Part shown: positions 18,060 through 25,890 of the stretch, piece by piece | Layout: every line of letters begins with the position of its first letter | Numbering within the stretch: the stretch's first letter is position 1 | Assembly (NCBI RefSeq): GCF_041008525.1 | Contig: NZ_JBFLUG010000004.1 | Span: forward strand, 1-64,000 | Direction of reading: 5' to 3' | Length of the DNA: 64,000 nt | Origin: Parafrankia sp041008525 | Lineage (GTDB): Bacteria; Actinomycetota; Actinomycetes; Frankiales; Frankiaceae | Notes under the pieces: model-generated | Seen by the model: the letters and a program-made list of their open reading frames with translations, nothing else | Told to the model about the DNA's origin: nothing | Database searches by the model: none | Translations under genes and position numbers: made by a program

Positions 18060-20945
18060 TCAGGATTCGAGGCGGACGGCGAGCATCGCCACGTCGTCGT
18101 CGTTGTCCCCGGTGCGGCCCAGCGCGGCGAGCAGGAGGTCGCACAGCTCCTCAGGCGGCAGGTCCGGCGTGGCGCTGCGCCGCAGCAGCTCCAGGCCCTC
18201 GTCGATCGGGCGGACCCGGTCCTCGACCAGTCCGTCGGTGTACAGCAGCAGCGTGCTGCCCGGTTCCAGGACCAGTTGCGACTCCGGGTAGTGCGCCACC
18301 CCGGTGCTCAGTGGTGGCCCCGGCTCGACCGGCGGATACCACGGCTCCCCGCGCGGCGGCATGATCAGCGGCGGCAGGTGCCCGGCGGACGCCACCGTCA
18401 GCGACCCGTCCGCCGGGTCGAGGACGCCCACCGCCACCGTGGTGATGCTCCCCGCCTCGAGGCGGCTCATCGCCGCGTCGAGCTGGCCGAGGACCACGGC
18501 CGGAGCGAACCGCTCCCCGGCGTACGCCCGGGCGGCCGCGCGGATCTGGCCCATCGTCGCCGCGGCGTGCAGCCCGTGTCCCATGACGTCGCCGATGACC
18601 AGCGCGGCCCGTCCGCCGTCGAGGTGCAGGACGTCGTACCAGTCGCCGCCGACCAGCGCGCCGGCGCTGCCCGGCAGGTAGCGCCAGGCGACGGTGAGCC
18701 CGGCGACGTCGGGTGGCCGGCGCGGCAGCATGCTGCGCTGCAGCGTCACCGCGATGGCCCGCTCACGCTCGTACTGCAGCGCGTTGCCGAACGCGCCGCT
18801 CGCCCGCCGGACCAGTTCCTCGGCGAGGGCCTCGTCCCCGGCGTCCGCCCCGTACACCGGCCGGCCCGGCCCCGGCTCCCGGCCCGGACGGCCCTGCCCG
18901 GACCGACTCTCGGGTTCGGGCAGGGCCCGCCGACGGCCCAGGGCGACGACCGCGGCGGCGCGGCCGGCCACCAGCAGCGGGAAGGCGAACGTCCCGGTGT
19001 CCGGGTCGCGGACGGCGACTCCGTGCTGCGCCGCCGTGACGACCGGTGGTGGCGGACGCCCGGTCAGCGTGCGCAGCGCGTCGGTGCCTCCGGCGGTGGC
19101 AGCCGTCACGGCGGTGGCCTCGAGAAGCGATGGGGCGCCGGCACCGTCCATCGGGATCCGCCAGGCGGCCGCCGCGTCCGCGTACCGGGGCACGAGCAGC
19201 CCGAGGAGGCGGTCGAGGATCTGGCCCGAGTCGAGGGTGGACGCGAAAAGCTCGGCCGCGTTCGTCAGGAAGGCAGCGCGCTCGCGGGCCCGCCGCTCCG
19301 CGGCGAACAGCCGGGCCCGTTCCATCGCCAGCGCGGTCTGCGCGGCGATCGCCTCGACGAACGACCGCTCGTCCGGGTCGAACAGGTGTGGATGGTCGAA
19401 CGAGAACCGCAGGGCGCCGAGCACCCGGTCGGTGACGACCAGCGGCAGGCAGCACATCGCCACCACCGACGGCTCGAACCGAGCCAGGTCGGGATAGCGC
19501 AGGTGGCACTCGGCCCGCGACTCCAGCCAGACCGGGCGGCCGCTGCGCAGCGCGTCCACGGCCGGCAGCTGGTCGTCCAGCCGCTCCGCCCGCAGCTGGG
19601 CCATGAGCTCGTCGCCGTACCCGACCGCCCCCGGGACCTGGACCTGCGCCGCTCCGCCGGTACCCGGCTCCACGGGCACCAGCAGGCCGCCGCCGACGGC
19701 CCCGAGCGCCGTCACACTCTCCGAGACGACCACCGCCGCCACCTGCTCCGGTGTCGTCGCGGTGGCCAGCGCCGCGGTCACCCGTTGCAGGCGCGCCGCG
19801 CGTTCGGTGGCCCGCCCGGCGAGGACCTCGGCGTCGAGGGTGTCCAGCAGATACTGCTCGAAGGTCGGTGTCGCCACCGGCGCGTCGCCCGTCTCCAGCG
19901 CCCGCAGCTGATCCACCAGCGAGCGGACGTACCAGCGGCGGAACGCGACATGCTGCGGCGGGGACTGCAGGGTCAGCAGCCGGGCCGCCCGGGCGTAGCT
20001 CTCGATCTCCTCCAGCGCCGTCAGATAGGCGTCGCCGGCCTCGGCGGAGGTGGTCGACAGCTCCAGATCCAGAGTGGTGCGGGGCGCGCCGCTGGCGGCC
20101 GCGGCGAGCGCCAGCCGCCGGATGGCCTCACGGGGCTCGGCGAACCTGGTCGTCACGATCCGCAGCAGGTCCGCCAGCCGCCCCGGCAGTGGACCGCTGG
20201 ACCCGCTCCGCGCCCCGGACGTGGCGAGGGTGAACTCCCGCATCAGCCCGTCGACGTGGTTCTTCGCCGCGAGCAGCAGATCTGTCGGGACGTCCCCCAG
20301 CCTGATCGCGAGCCGCACCGGGCCGCCTGTGTCGGGTGATGCCGGGTCGTGTGGCGCCGCGTCGGGTACGCGCGGGGCAGCAGGCAGCTCACTGGCGGGA
20401 ACCGCCGCACTGCTGGGGTCTGCCGCACTGGCGGGGTCTGCCGCGCTGGCGGGGACCGCCGCACTGGTGGCGGCCAGGGCTCCGTCGCCGGCCAGCTCCG
20501 CCCAGATGATCTTGCCGTTGCCTGTCTGGTCGACGCCCCACCGCCCCGCGAGCGCGGCGACGAGGCCGATGCCGCGGCCGGTCAGCCCCAGCCCACCGGC
20601 CGGCGGGCACACCGGTGGCGTCGCACTCCCGTCCGCGATCTCGATGCGGATGGCCTCGTCGCTGACCAGGAGCCGTGCCTCGACCGGCGGCTGGCCGTGC
20701 AGCCAGGCGTTCGCGGTCAGCTCACTGGCGATCAGGACGGCGTCCGGCCGCAGGTCGGCCCACCGGTCACCGCGCAGCGCCGCGCCCACCAGCCGACGCA
20801 CCGCGGACGGCGCTGACGGCTGGCAGTCCAGCTCCCACTGGCCGGCCTGGACCCAGCCCTCACCAGGCGGGGGCCAGCCCAGAGGTGCTGCCGCAGCCAG
20901 GCCGTAGTCCACCGACCATGTATACCTGCCTTCGCCGGGAAGCAC
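18060..20945 (-). CDS. Anti-sigma-like HATPase - GAF - SpoIIE (PP2C) phosphatase
   Basis: A 961-residue signalling protein. Residues ~40-150 form an RsbW-like histidine-kinase-type ATPase (SELTANAWLHG, then GRGIGLVAALAGRWGV). A variable Ala/Pro linker follows, then two GAF-like sensor regions (about 380-700), and a C-terminal SpoIIE phosphatase (LVGGDWYDV, VIGDVMGHG, LYTDGLVE, NDDDVAML) with its metal-binding Asp residues. Such proteins act on anti-anti-sigma partners in stress-sigma switches; no sigma or STAS gene is adjacent. A GTG at 20945 begins the frame, but a GTG at 20912 is also possible because GGGAGG overlaps the first one. Confidence 0.88.
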   Translation of the reverse strand: MLPGEGRYTWSVDYGLAAAAPLGWPPPGEGWVQAGQWELDCQPSAPSAVRRLVGAALRGDRWADLRPDAVLIASELTANAWLHGQPPVEARLLVSDEAIRIEIADGSATPPVCPPAGGLGLTGRGIGLVAALAGRWGVDQTGNGKIIWAELAGDGALAATSAAVPASAADPASAADPSSAAVPASELPAAPRVPDAAPHDPASPDTGGPVRLAIRLGDVPTDLLLAAKNHVDGLMREFTLATSGARSGSSGPLPGRLADLLRIVTTRFAEPREAIRRLALAAAASGAPRTTLDLELSTTSAEAGDAYLTALEEIESYARAARLLTLQSPPQHVAFRRWYVRSLVDQLRALETGDAPVATPTFEQYLLDTLDAEVLAGRATERAARLQRVTAALATATTPEQVAAVVVSESVTALGAVGGGLLVPVEPGTGGAAQVQVPGAVGYGDELMAQLRAERLDDQLPAVDALRSGRPVWLESRAECHLRYPDLARFEPSVVAMCCLPLVVTDRVLGALRFSFDHPHLFDPDERSFVEAIAAQTALAMERARLFAAERRARERAAFLTNAAELFASTLDSGQILDRLLGLLVPRYADAAAAWRIPMDGAGAPSLLEATAVTAATAGGTDALRTLTGRPPPPVVTAAQHGVAVRDPDTGTFAFPLLVAGRAAAVVALGRRRALPEPESRSGQGRPGREPGPGRPVYGADAGDEALAEELVRRASGAFGNALQYERERAIAVTLQRSMLPRRPPDVAGLTVAWRYLPGSAGALVGGDWYDVLHLDGGRAALVIGDVMGHGLHAAATMGQIRAAARAYAGERFAPAVVLGQLDAAMSRLEAGSITTVAVGVLDPADGSLTVASAGHLPPLIMPPRGEPWYPPVEPGPPLSTGVAHYPESQLVLEPGSTLLLYTDGLVEDRVRPIDEGLELLRRSATPDLPPEELCDLLLAALGRTGDNDDDVAMLAVRLES
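20391..20462 (-). repeat. Four 18-bp tandem repeats in the HATPase-GAF linker
   Basis: Four near-identical 18-bp units encode ASAADP/SSAAVP-like hexapeptides in the linker of the SpoIIE phosphatase, lengthening a flexible region without breaking the frame. Confidence 0.85.
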
Positions 20946-21197
20946 CTCCCGGGATACTTATGCCTGAACGCCGCGTTTCGGGCTGGTCGCAGGCTTCCGG
21001 TGTAGGGCGTCATCCTCCCGGTACGTCCCGCTTTCCGGGGTGGTGCCGCGACAGGTACCCGTCGATGCCGCCGTGCGGGAGGTGCGGCCGGCGCCGAACC
21101 GGGTGAAGGCCCGGGAGGTCTCGAGCCGCGGTGGGTAGGACTGCGCCGAGCAGGTGACCGGCCGATGCCCGCATCGGCCAGGAGGGGAGTGACGCCG

Positions 21198-21725
21198 GTG
21201 ACCATCGATGCGACACCAGCTGCCCGGCCCGTCGTCGTGACGGGCCGCGAGACTGCCGGTGACCAGGCGGGCGGCGCCGGGATCACCCAGCCGCGCTGGA
21301 CCCACATCGCGCTGCCGTCGGGTGACCTCGACGCCTCCATCGCCTTCTACACGTCCATGACGCCGCTGGTCGTGGTGGCGATGCGGGAGGACGCCGACGG
21401 GCGCAACGTCTGGCTGTCCAACCCCGGGCAGTGGGAGACGCCGTTCGTGCTGGTGCTGGCCTCGTTCAACGCCACCAGAGGCAGCCAGCAGGGCATCATG
21501 AAACCGTTCGCGCACATCGGCATCGAGCTGCCCACCCGCGCGGACGTCGACAGGGCCGCCGACCGGGCCCGGGCCGCCGGCTGCCTGCACTGGGAACCGC
21601 GGGACATGCCGGACCCGATCGGTTACATCTGCGCCGTCACCGACCCCGACGGCAACGTGATCGAGTTCAGCCACGACCAGCGGGTCTTCGCGACCGTCCG
21701 GGAGCTGTGGGGCCCGAAGTCGTGA
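21198..21725 (+). CDS. VOC-family (glyoxalase/bleomycin-resistance fold) protein
   Basis: About 175 residues with a vicinal-oxygen-chelate domain: TQPRWTHIALPSGDLDASIAFY at the start, HIGIELP in the middle and DPDGNVIEF at the end, giving candidate metal ligands H, H and E. Starts considered are GTG 21198 and GTG 21189, both behind AGGAGGGG at 21180; the first is preferred for spacing. The stop overlaps the next gene as GTGA, so the pair is translationally coupled. Substrate unknown. Confidence 0.85.
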   Translation: MTIDATPAARPVVVTGRETAGDQAGGAGITQPRWTHIALPSGDLDASIAFYTSMTPLVVVAMREDADGRNVWLSNPGQWETPFVLVLASFNATRGSQQGIMKPFAHIGIELPTRADVDRAADRARAAGCLHWEPRDMPDPIGYICAVTDPDGNVIEFSHDQRVFATVRELWGPKS

Positions 21726-22123
21726 CGGCGGCAGCGGCGGGGGAGTGGTCCGCGCTCCCCGCGCCGGTCGCGGCCTACGCGGCGGCCCTGAACGCCGCCG
21801 ACCCGGATGCGGTGGCGGCCTGCGTCACGGAGGACTTCCGCAACGAGCACGCCTCGCCCGCCGGCCAGGCCAGCGCCGGACGGACCGCCTACCGGGAACG
21901 GCTGCCGGGATTCCTGGCGGCCTTCCCGGGACTGCGCTACACCCCCGACGCGGCACCCGTGGCGTCCGGTGACCAGGTGGCCGTGCCCTACCTCATGACC
22001 GCCGCGCTTCCCGGCGGCCCGCTGCGCCTGCGCGGCCTGTGGCTGCTGACCCTGCGGGACGGCCTGATCGCGGCACGCCTCGACTACTGGGACAGCGGCG
22101 CTGTCCCGCCCTCGGCGGCCTGA
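21722..22123 (+). CDS. SnoaL-like / NTF2-fold protein
   Basis: A 133-residue protein with an NTF2/SnoaL-like fold signature (VAAYAAALNAADPDAVAACVTEDFRN, then FLAAFPGLRY). These small cone-shaped domains bind or isomerise hydrophobic substrates. The GTG at 21722 overlaps the stop of the VOC gene. The paired VOC and SnoaL proteins suggest tailoring or detoxification of one compound; no pathway is evident. Confidence 0.82.
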   Translation: MTAAAAGEWSALPAPVAAYAAALNAADPDAVAACVTEDFRNEHASPAGQASAGRTAYRERLPGFLAAFPGLRYTPDAAPVASGDQVAVPYLMTAALPGGPLRLRGLWLLTLRDGLIAARLDYWDSGAVPPSAA

Positions 22124-22140
22124 CCGGGCGCCGAGGCCGG

Positions 22141-22593
22141 TCAGGCCGCGGTGTCGGTGCGCGGACGAGGTTCGTGGATCCCCCGCAGCTCGGCGTCCAC
22201 GATGACGATGAGCTCGACACGCATGCCGTCGGGATCGGTGAACCAGACGGCCTGGAACGCGCCCAGATCCTCCACCGTGCCGTCGCCGGCACCCCGTTCG
22301 ACGAGACGGGCGCGCAGGGTGTCGAACGCCTCCGGTGACGCGGCCGTGAGGGCGACATGGTCGAGGTGACCTCGGTCGAACATCGCGGGCAGCGCGGCGC
22401 CGTGGGGATTTCCGACCACCTCGGCGGGGTGCAGCCAGGAATGCGGGCCGGTCCGCAGAATCGCGTGCCGGAACGCCGGTGTCGTTTCGGTGAATACGAC
22501 ATCGAGGTCGAAGACCTCGCGATAGAAGTCGACGAAACGGTCGAGATTGTCGGTGAGGACGGCGACGTGGTTGACGCCGGCAAGCAGAGGCAT
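22141..22593 (-). CDS. VOC-family (glyoxalase-like) protein
   Basis: A 150-residue single-domain VOC protein: INHVAVL-type strand near the N-terminus (GVNHVAVLTDN), FYREVFDLDV, HLDHVALT, and DPDGMRVELIV, with candidate metal ligands H, H and E. The ATG at 22593 has AAGGAAG 6 nt upstream. It lies 1 nt downstream of the TetR gene stop and is surely in its operon. Confidence 0.88.
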   Translation of the reverse strand: MPLLAGVNHVAVLTDNLDRFVDFYREVFDLDVVFTETTPAFRHAILRTGPHSWLHPAEVVGNPHGAALPAMFDRGHLDHVALTAASPEAFDTLRARLVERGAGDGTVEDLGAFQAVWFTDPDGMRVELIVIVDAELRGIHEPRPRTDTAA

Positions 22594-22594
22594 G

Positions 22595-23299
22595 TCAGCT
22601 TCCTTCGGTCGTGGCCGGGTGGGGCGCCGGTTCGGAAGGTTCCCGCTCCGGGGACATCTGTTCGCCGGAGGCGACACCGCCGATAGCGTGGGGAACGGTC
22701 GGGCGGTCAGCGTGGGGCTGGGGCTGGGCGTCGGCTCGCGCCCGGGCGCCGGCGAGCAGGAGCTCGAGGGCGAGGGCCGCGGACTCGGCGGACTCCTCGC
22801 CGTCCATCTCCCAGAAGTCGCGCAGGTTCTGCCAGGTGGACGCGGTCGTGAGGAGCTGGGCGACGGCGGCGACGCGGCGGGTGTCGTCCGCGCCGAGGCC
22901 GGGTGCCTCCGCGCGGACGAGCGCGATGGCGGCGCTCCGGCGTTCCTCCCGGTTCGAGAGCCGGGCGAGCAGGCCTTCGGGGGCGAGCAGGAGTTCGCGG
23001 ATGACCGGGGCGATCGTGTCGAACCCCGGAAAGGCCCGGCGGACGAGCGCGACGGCGCCGCGGCCGTCGGTCGGGAGCCGACCGTCGAACCCGATGCGTC
23101 GGTTGGCCCAGGCGAAGACAGCGGCGAGCAGCGCCTCCCGGGTCGCGAAGTGCCGGTAGACGGTGCGTTCGGGGACCCCGGCCTCCTTCGCCACCTTGGC
23201 GAAGGTGAGGTCCTCCCCGGCGGTGAGCAGGGCCGCCACGCCGTCGAGCACGCGTTCGCGGACGAGCTCGGAGCGGGCCTCCCGGAGCGACAACGTCAT
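22595..23299 (-). CDS. TetR-family regulator, probably leaderless and autoregulated
   Basis: A 234-residue TetR regulator (HTH: FAKVAKEAGVPERTVYRHFATR) with an extra Pro/Glu-rich C-terminal tail of ~35 residues. The start codon has no ribosome binding site; instead a -35 TTGACA and a -10-like CAGTAT lie just upstream, so transcription should start at or next to the ATG. Two GGCAGT-ACTGCC-type palindromes cover this promoter. It co-transcribes the VOC gene. Confidence 0.88.
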   Translation of the reverse strand: MTLSLREARSELVRERVLDGVAALLTAGEDLTFAKVAKEAGVPERTVYRHFATREALLAAVFAWANRRIGFDGRLPTDGRGAVALVRRAFPGFDTIAPVIRELLLAPEGLLARLSNREERRSAAIALVRAEAPGLGADDTRRVAAVAQLLTTASTWQNLRDFWEMDGEESAESAALALELLLAGARARADAQPQPHADRPTVPHAIGGVASGEQMSPEREPSEPAPHPATTEGS

Positions 23300-23336
23300 G
23301 GCAGTGATACTGCCGAAATGGCAGTGGTACTGTCAA
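23300..23336 (-). promoter_or_regulatory. Promoter with twin TetR operators
   Basis: GGCAGTGATACTGCC (23300-23314) is a perfect palindrome and GGCAGTGGTACTGTC (23320-23334) a near copy, 20 bp apart. On the minus strand TTGACA occupies 23336-23331 and CAGTAT 23312-23307 with an 18-bp spacer, followed directly by the TetR start codon at 23299. Repressor binding would block polymerase completely. Confidence 0.7.
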
Positions 23337-23345
23337 CATCTGTCG

Positions 23346-23362
23346 GGCGGGTGTCACCCGCC
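23346..23362. promoter_or_regulatory. 8-bp perfect inverted repeat
   Basis: GGCGGGTG and CACCCGCC flank a single T. It may be an operator or the stem of a short hairpin upstream of the TetR promoter. Confidence 0.3.
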
Positions 23363-23520
23363 GCCTCGCGGTCCGAGCGATCACCTCGCGGCGGGCCCGG
23401 ACGCGCCACCTCGGCTGCACGTGGGAACGCTGAGACCCGTGACCCTGTCATGGTCTGCCTAACGACCCGGGTGAGAACGCGTGTTCGCGCTCGCCCGCTG
23501 AGTACCCTGGCGATCGGGAA

Positions 23521-23539
23521 GTTCTACCGAATGTAGAAC
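23521..23539. promoter_or_regulatory. Inverted repeat GTTCTAC-N5-GTAGAAC
   Basis: Seven-bp perfect arms at 23521-23527 and 23533-23539, AT-rich against the background, 120 bp upstream of the small gene at 23659. An operator of an unidentified regulator is likely. Confidence 0.45.
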
Positions 23540-23658
23540 CTCTGTCGGTCGGCCAGCAGAAGTGTGTCGGTGGCCGGCTCGGCAGGCGGCGCGGAGGGCG
23601 TTTCTCCGGCACGGCGCCCCTGGGCAGGCGCCCGCGGACAGTGCGGAAGGGAATTCCG

Positions 23659-23943
23659 GTGAGCGGCAGGGTGAACTGGCTCGTCTGCAAGGTCGGCTGC
23701 ATCGAGTGCGGCATCATCGAGGAGCCGGCACTCATGATCATTGGGATATACGCGGACGAGGAGCAGGCCGTGACGGCCGCCCGCGACGCCTCCCACACCA
23801 TTGCGAAGCGGTGGGGGATGACCAACCCCGAAGAGCCGTACGCAGTGCGCGCCGCCGAGGTTCTCGGCACCCGGATGGGCGCCGGCTGGATGTGGACACC
23901 GGCCGACCACGAGCAGGTCTACGCTGTCCAGGTCCCGTTCTGA
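23659..23943 (+). CDS. Small protein of unknown function with N-terminal CKVGCIEC motif
   Basis: A 94-residue soluble protein. The GTG at 23659 is chosen because GGAAGGGAA lies 6 nt upstream; a GTG at 23641 lacks a site. Near the N-terminus is C-x3-C-x2-C, possibly metal- or thiol-reactive, followed by an alpha-helical segment (DEEQAVTAARDASHTIAKRWG). I do not recognise the family. It stands alone, with an inverted repeat upstream. Confidence 0.65.
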   Translation: MSGRVNWLVCKVGCIECGIIEEPALMIIGIYADEEQAVTAARDASHTIAKRWGMTNPEEPYAVRAAEVLGTRMGAGWMWTPADHEQVYAVQVPF

Positions 23944-24156
23944 GCCGTTCGGATCTGAGTCGTTCGGAGATCTGCGTGGCGCAGGGCTGAAAACGGCACC
24001 GGGCCTCAAGCACGGTTCTCATCCGCTCCAGGTCTGCCGCATCCCGCGAATGTTTCTCCGGCCGCGACGCCAGCCCGCGAACGTCCAGTACAGCCTGCTC
24101 GACAGCCCGGGTGGCAACGCGAACGACTGCAGGAACCGGATCCGCCCGGAGGCGCC

Positions 24157-24187
24157 TGGACGATCACCGGGGGCCGGGGCGGATAAT
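24157..24187 (+). promoter_or_regulatory. Possible promoter of the TetR gene at 24214
   Basis: TGGACG (24157-24162) and GATAAT (24182-24187) separated by 19 bp, ending 26 nt before the GTG start. GATAAT is a good -10 for this genome; the -35 is weak. Confidence 0.3.
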
Positions 24188-24213
24188 GTCCTGGGTTGTC
24201 CCGACCTCGGGGG

Positions 24214-24819
24214 GTGAGAACCTGCTTGCAGCCATCAGACGAGATCGTCCGCGTGGTGCTGGAACTGTTGGAGTCCGGCGGCTACGAGGGTGTGCGCCTG
24301 CGTGAGGTGGCGCTGCGGGCGCAGGTCTCCCTCACCACGGTCTACAAGACGTTCCCCACCCGCAACGAACTCATTGTCGCGGCGCTGGAACAGTGGCTTG
24401 CGGTCCACGCCGACCCGCGGCTTCGGCCCGCTCCGGCACCGGAGCCCCTGTACGACGGGCTCATGCGGATCTTCCGTCACGTCCTGGAACCGTGGACGCA
24501 GCACCCACCGCTGCTCGCGGCCTGGGTGCGGGCGCAGCGAGAACCGGGTGGTCACCGTCTCCTCGCCCAGGCGACCGCGGCGATCGAACCGGCGTCCCGG
24601 GTGCTGCTCGATGTCTGCGAACCGGTCTATGCCGACGACATCGCTGTCGTCCTGACGAATGCGGCGCACGGTCTCGTCTGGCAGTTCGCGAACGGCGCGA
24701 TCGGAGCCGACGAGATTCTGCCCGGGCTGGAACGCACCGTGTTCCGGCTCACCGCCGACAACAGGCATCCCGCCCGGCGCGTCCGGAACACGACCACCCG
24801 CGGGCAGCTGCCGGCCTGA
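24214..24819 (+). CDS. TetR-family transcriptional regulator
   Basis: A 201-residue regulator with a TetR helix-turn-helix (LREVALRAQVSLTTVYKTFPTR) and a C-terminal domain with LPGLERTVFRL, seen in many actinobacterial TetR proteins. The GTG at 24214 follows CGGGGG; a TTG at 24196 is an alternative. No close target gene on either side. Confidence 0.85.
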   Translation: MRTCLQPSDEIVRVVLELLESGGYEGVRLREVALRAQVSLTTVYKTFPTRNELIVAALEQWLAVHADPRLRPAPAPEPLYDGLMRIFRHVLEPWTQHPPLLAAWVRAQREPGGHRLLAQATAAIEPASRVLLDVCEPVYADDIAVVLTNAAHGLVWQFANGAIGADEILPGLERTVFRLTADNRHPARRVRNTTTRGQLPA

Positions 24820-25155
24820 GTGCGGCCTGCGTCGACCTGTCGGACCGGCCTGGGGCCGGCCAGCCCCCACCTACGGGCCGGCGGTCGCCGGGAAGGCGGG
24901 CATTCTGACCAGGCATAGGTCGATCTGGCAGCTCTCGGGGGACCGTGGCTGAAACACCGGCGGGGCAGCCTGCGGGAGAGGCCCAGCCCCTGGCACCTGG
25001 CGAGGGCCCCACGGACCACGGGACCTGCGGAGTCCGCCGACGGTGCTCTCTGCCGTGGGCGTGCCGGCCCGTGCCGCGTAGCGTTCACAACCGGCCGGGT
25101 TCCTGGACGTCGGACCAGGCGCCGGACCGAGCCGTCCGGAGGGTGACGACCGAAG
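24820..25155. other. Intergenic stretch with no recognised element
   Basis: 336 bp between the TetR gene and the small membrane protein. Open frames run through it but look like GC-driven shadows; I see no motif or promoter. Confidence 0.45.
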
Positions 25156-25614
25156 ATGATCGTTGTGCTGATCGTGCTGTTCCCCTTCGCGCTGATGGTG
25201 ATGATGCTGGGGATGCACGCGATCGAGGGCGCCTTCACCAGGTCGGCCGCGTTCGCCGAGCCGCCGAGGCTGACTCTCGCCACGCCGCCTCTCGCCACGC
25301 CGCCCGCCGGCTCCGTGGCCGCGGGCTTCGCGGCCGCCACGCCGCCGGCGGCGCACGGGCGGTCCGCCGCGCCCCGTCCGGCGGCGGTGCCCGACCCGAC
25401 CGGCGCGCCCCGTCCGGCGGCAGCGCCGCTCCTGTCGATCGTGCCCCGTCAGACCCCGGCGCCCGGTTCTGCGGTGCCGTCCCGTCCGGCGGCTTCGTCC
25501 CGTCCGGCGGCTTCGTCTCCGCCGGCGGCGCCTCGCGTGACGGGGCCCCGTCTCTCGGTCGTGCCGGCGCATCCGTCCCGGTCCGTCACGCCGTCGACCG
25601 TGCCGACCGCCTAG
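25156..25614 (+). CDS. Small membrane-anchored Pro/Ala-rich protein
   Basis: A 152-residue protein with an N-terminal membrane helix (MIVVLIVLFPFALMVMMLGM) followed by a ~110-residue Pro/Ala/Ser-rich tail made of short duplications (LATPP twice, RPAASS twice). A ribosome binding site GGAGGG precedes the ATG by ~12 nt. No conserved domain. The tail would be disordered, either outside or inside the membrane. A gene is likely but not certain. Confidence 0.55.
   Translation: MIVVLIVLFPFALMVMMLGMHAIEGAFTRSAAFAEPPRLTLATPPLATPPAGSVAAGFAAATPPAAHGRSAAPRPAAVPDPTGAPRPAAAPLLSIVPRQTPAPGSAVPSRPAASSRPAASSPPAAPRVTGPRLSVVPAHPSRSVTPSTVPTA
25495..25530 (+). repeat. Exact 18-bp tandem duplication in the Pro/Ala-rich gene
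   Basis: CCGTCCGGCGGCTTCGTC occurs twice in tandem, coding SRPAAS-type units in the tail of the small membrane protein. Confidence 0.8.
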
Positions 25615-25654
25615 CGTTCCTGCTCGGGCGGCACCGCGGAACCGGCACCGGCGG

Positions 25655-25804
25655 GTGCAGTGCCGGGTCCGGCTCGACACCCACGAGACGCTCACCGAGG
25701 CCGTCGCCCTGTACACGAAGGCGGGTTACGAGCCGGTGGACCTGTACAACGACAATCCGTTCGCGACGCGTTTCTTCGAGCGGGTGCTGCGCGACGTCCC
25801 GTAG
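25655..25804 (+). pseudogene. C-terminal remnant of a GNAT N-acetyltransferase
   Basis: The frame ending at the TAG 25802-25804 reads RLDTHETLTEAVALYTKAGY, then EPVDLYNDNPFATRFFER. This is the characteristic last part of a GNAT acetyltransferase (the LDT ... ALYxKxGY strand-helix and the NDNPF-type segment). Upstream of 25655 the similarity stops and runs into Arg-rich sequence with no start codon and no acetyl-CoA-binding motif, so only about the last 50 residues survive. A decayed gene. Confidence 0.65.
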
Positions 25805-25890
25805 GTCGGGGCGACGCGACGGCTGGCCGCGGCACGGCGCCGCCACCACGCGGGTCGGCTCCTGTACGTCTCCGGACAGGAGCGCGCCTG

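Noticed and set aside
18276..20339. A 687-codon plus-strand frame opposite the SpoIIE phosphatase
   Set aside because: The minus-strand protein has HATPase, GAF and SpoIIE motifs in order; the plus frame is His/Arg-rich noise.
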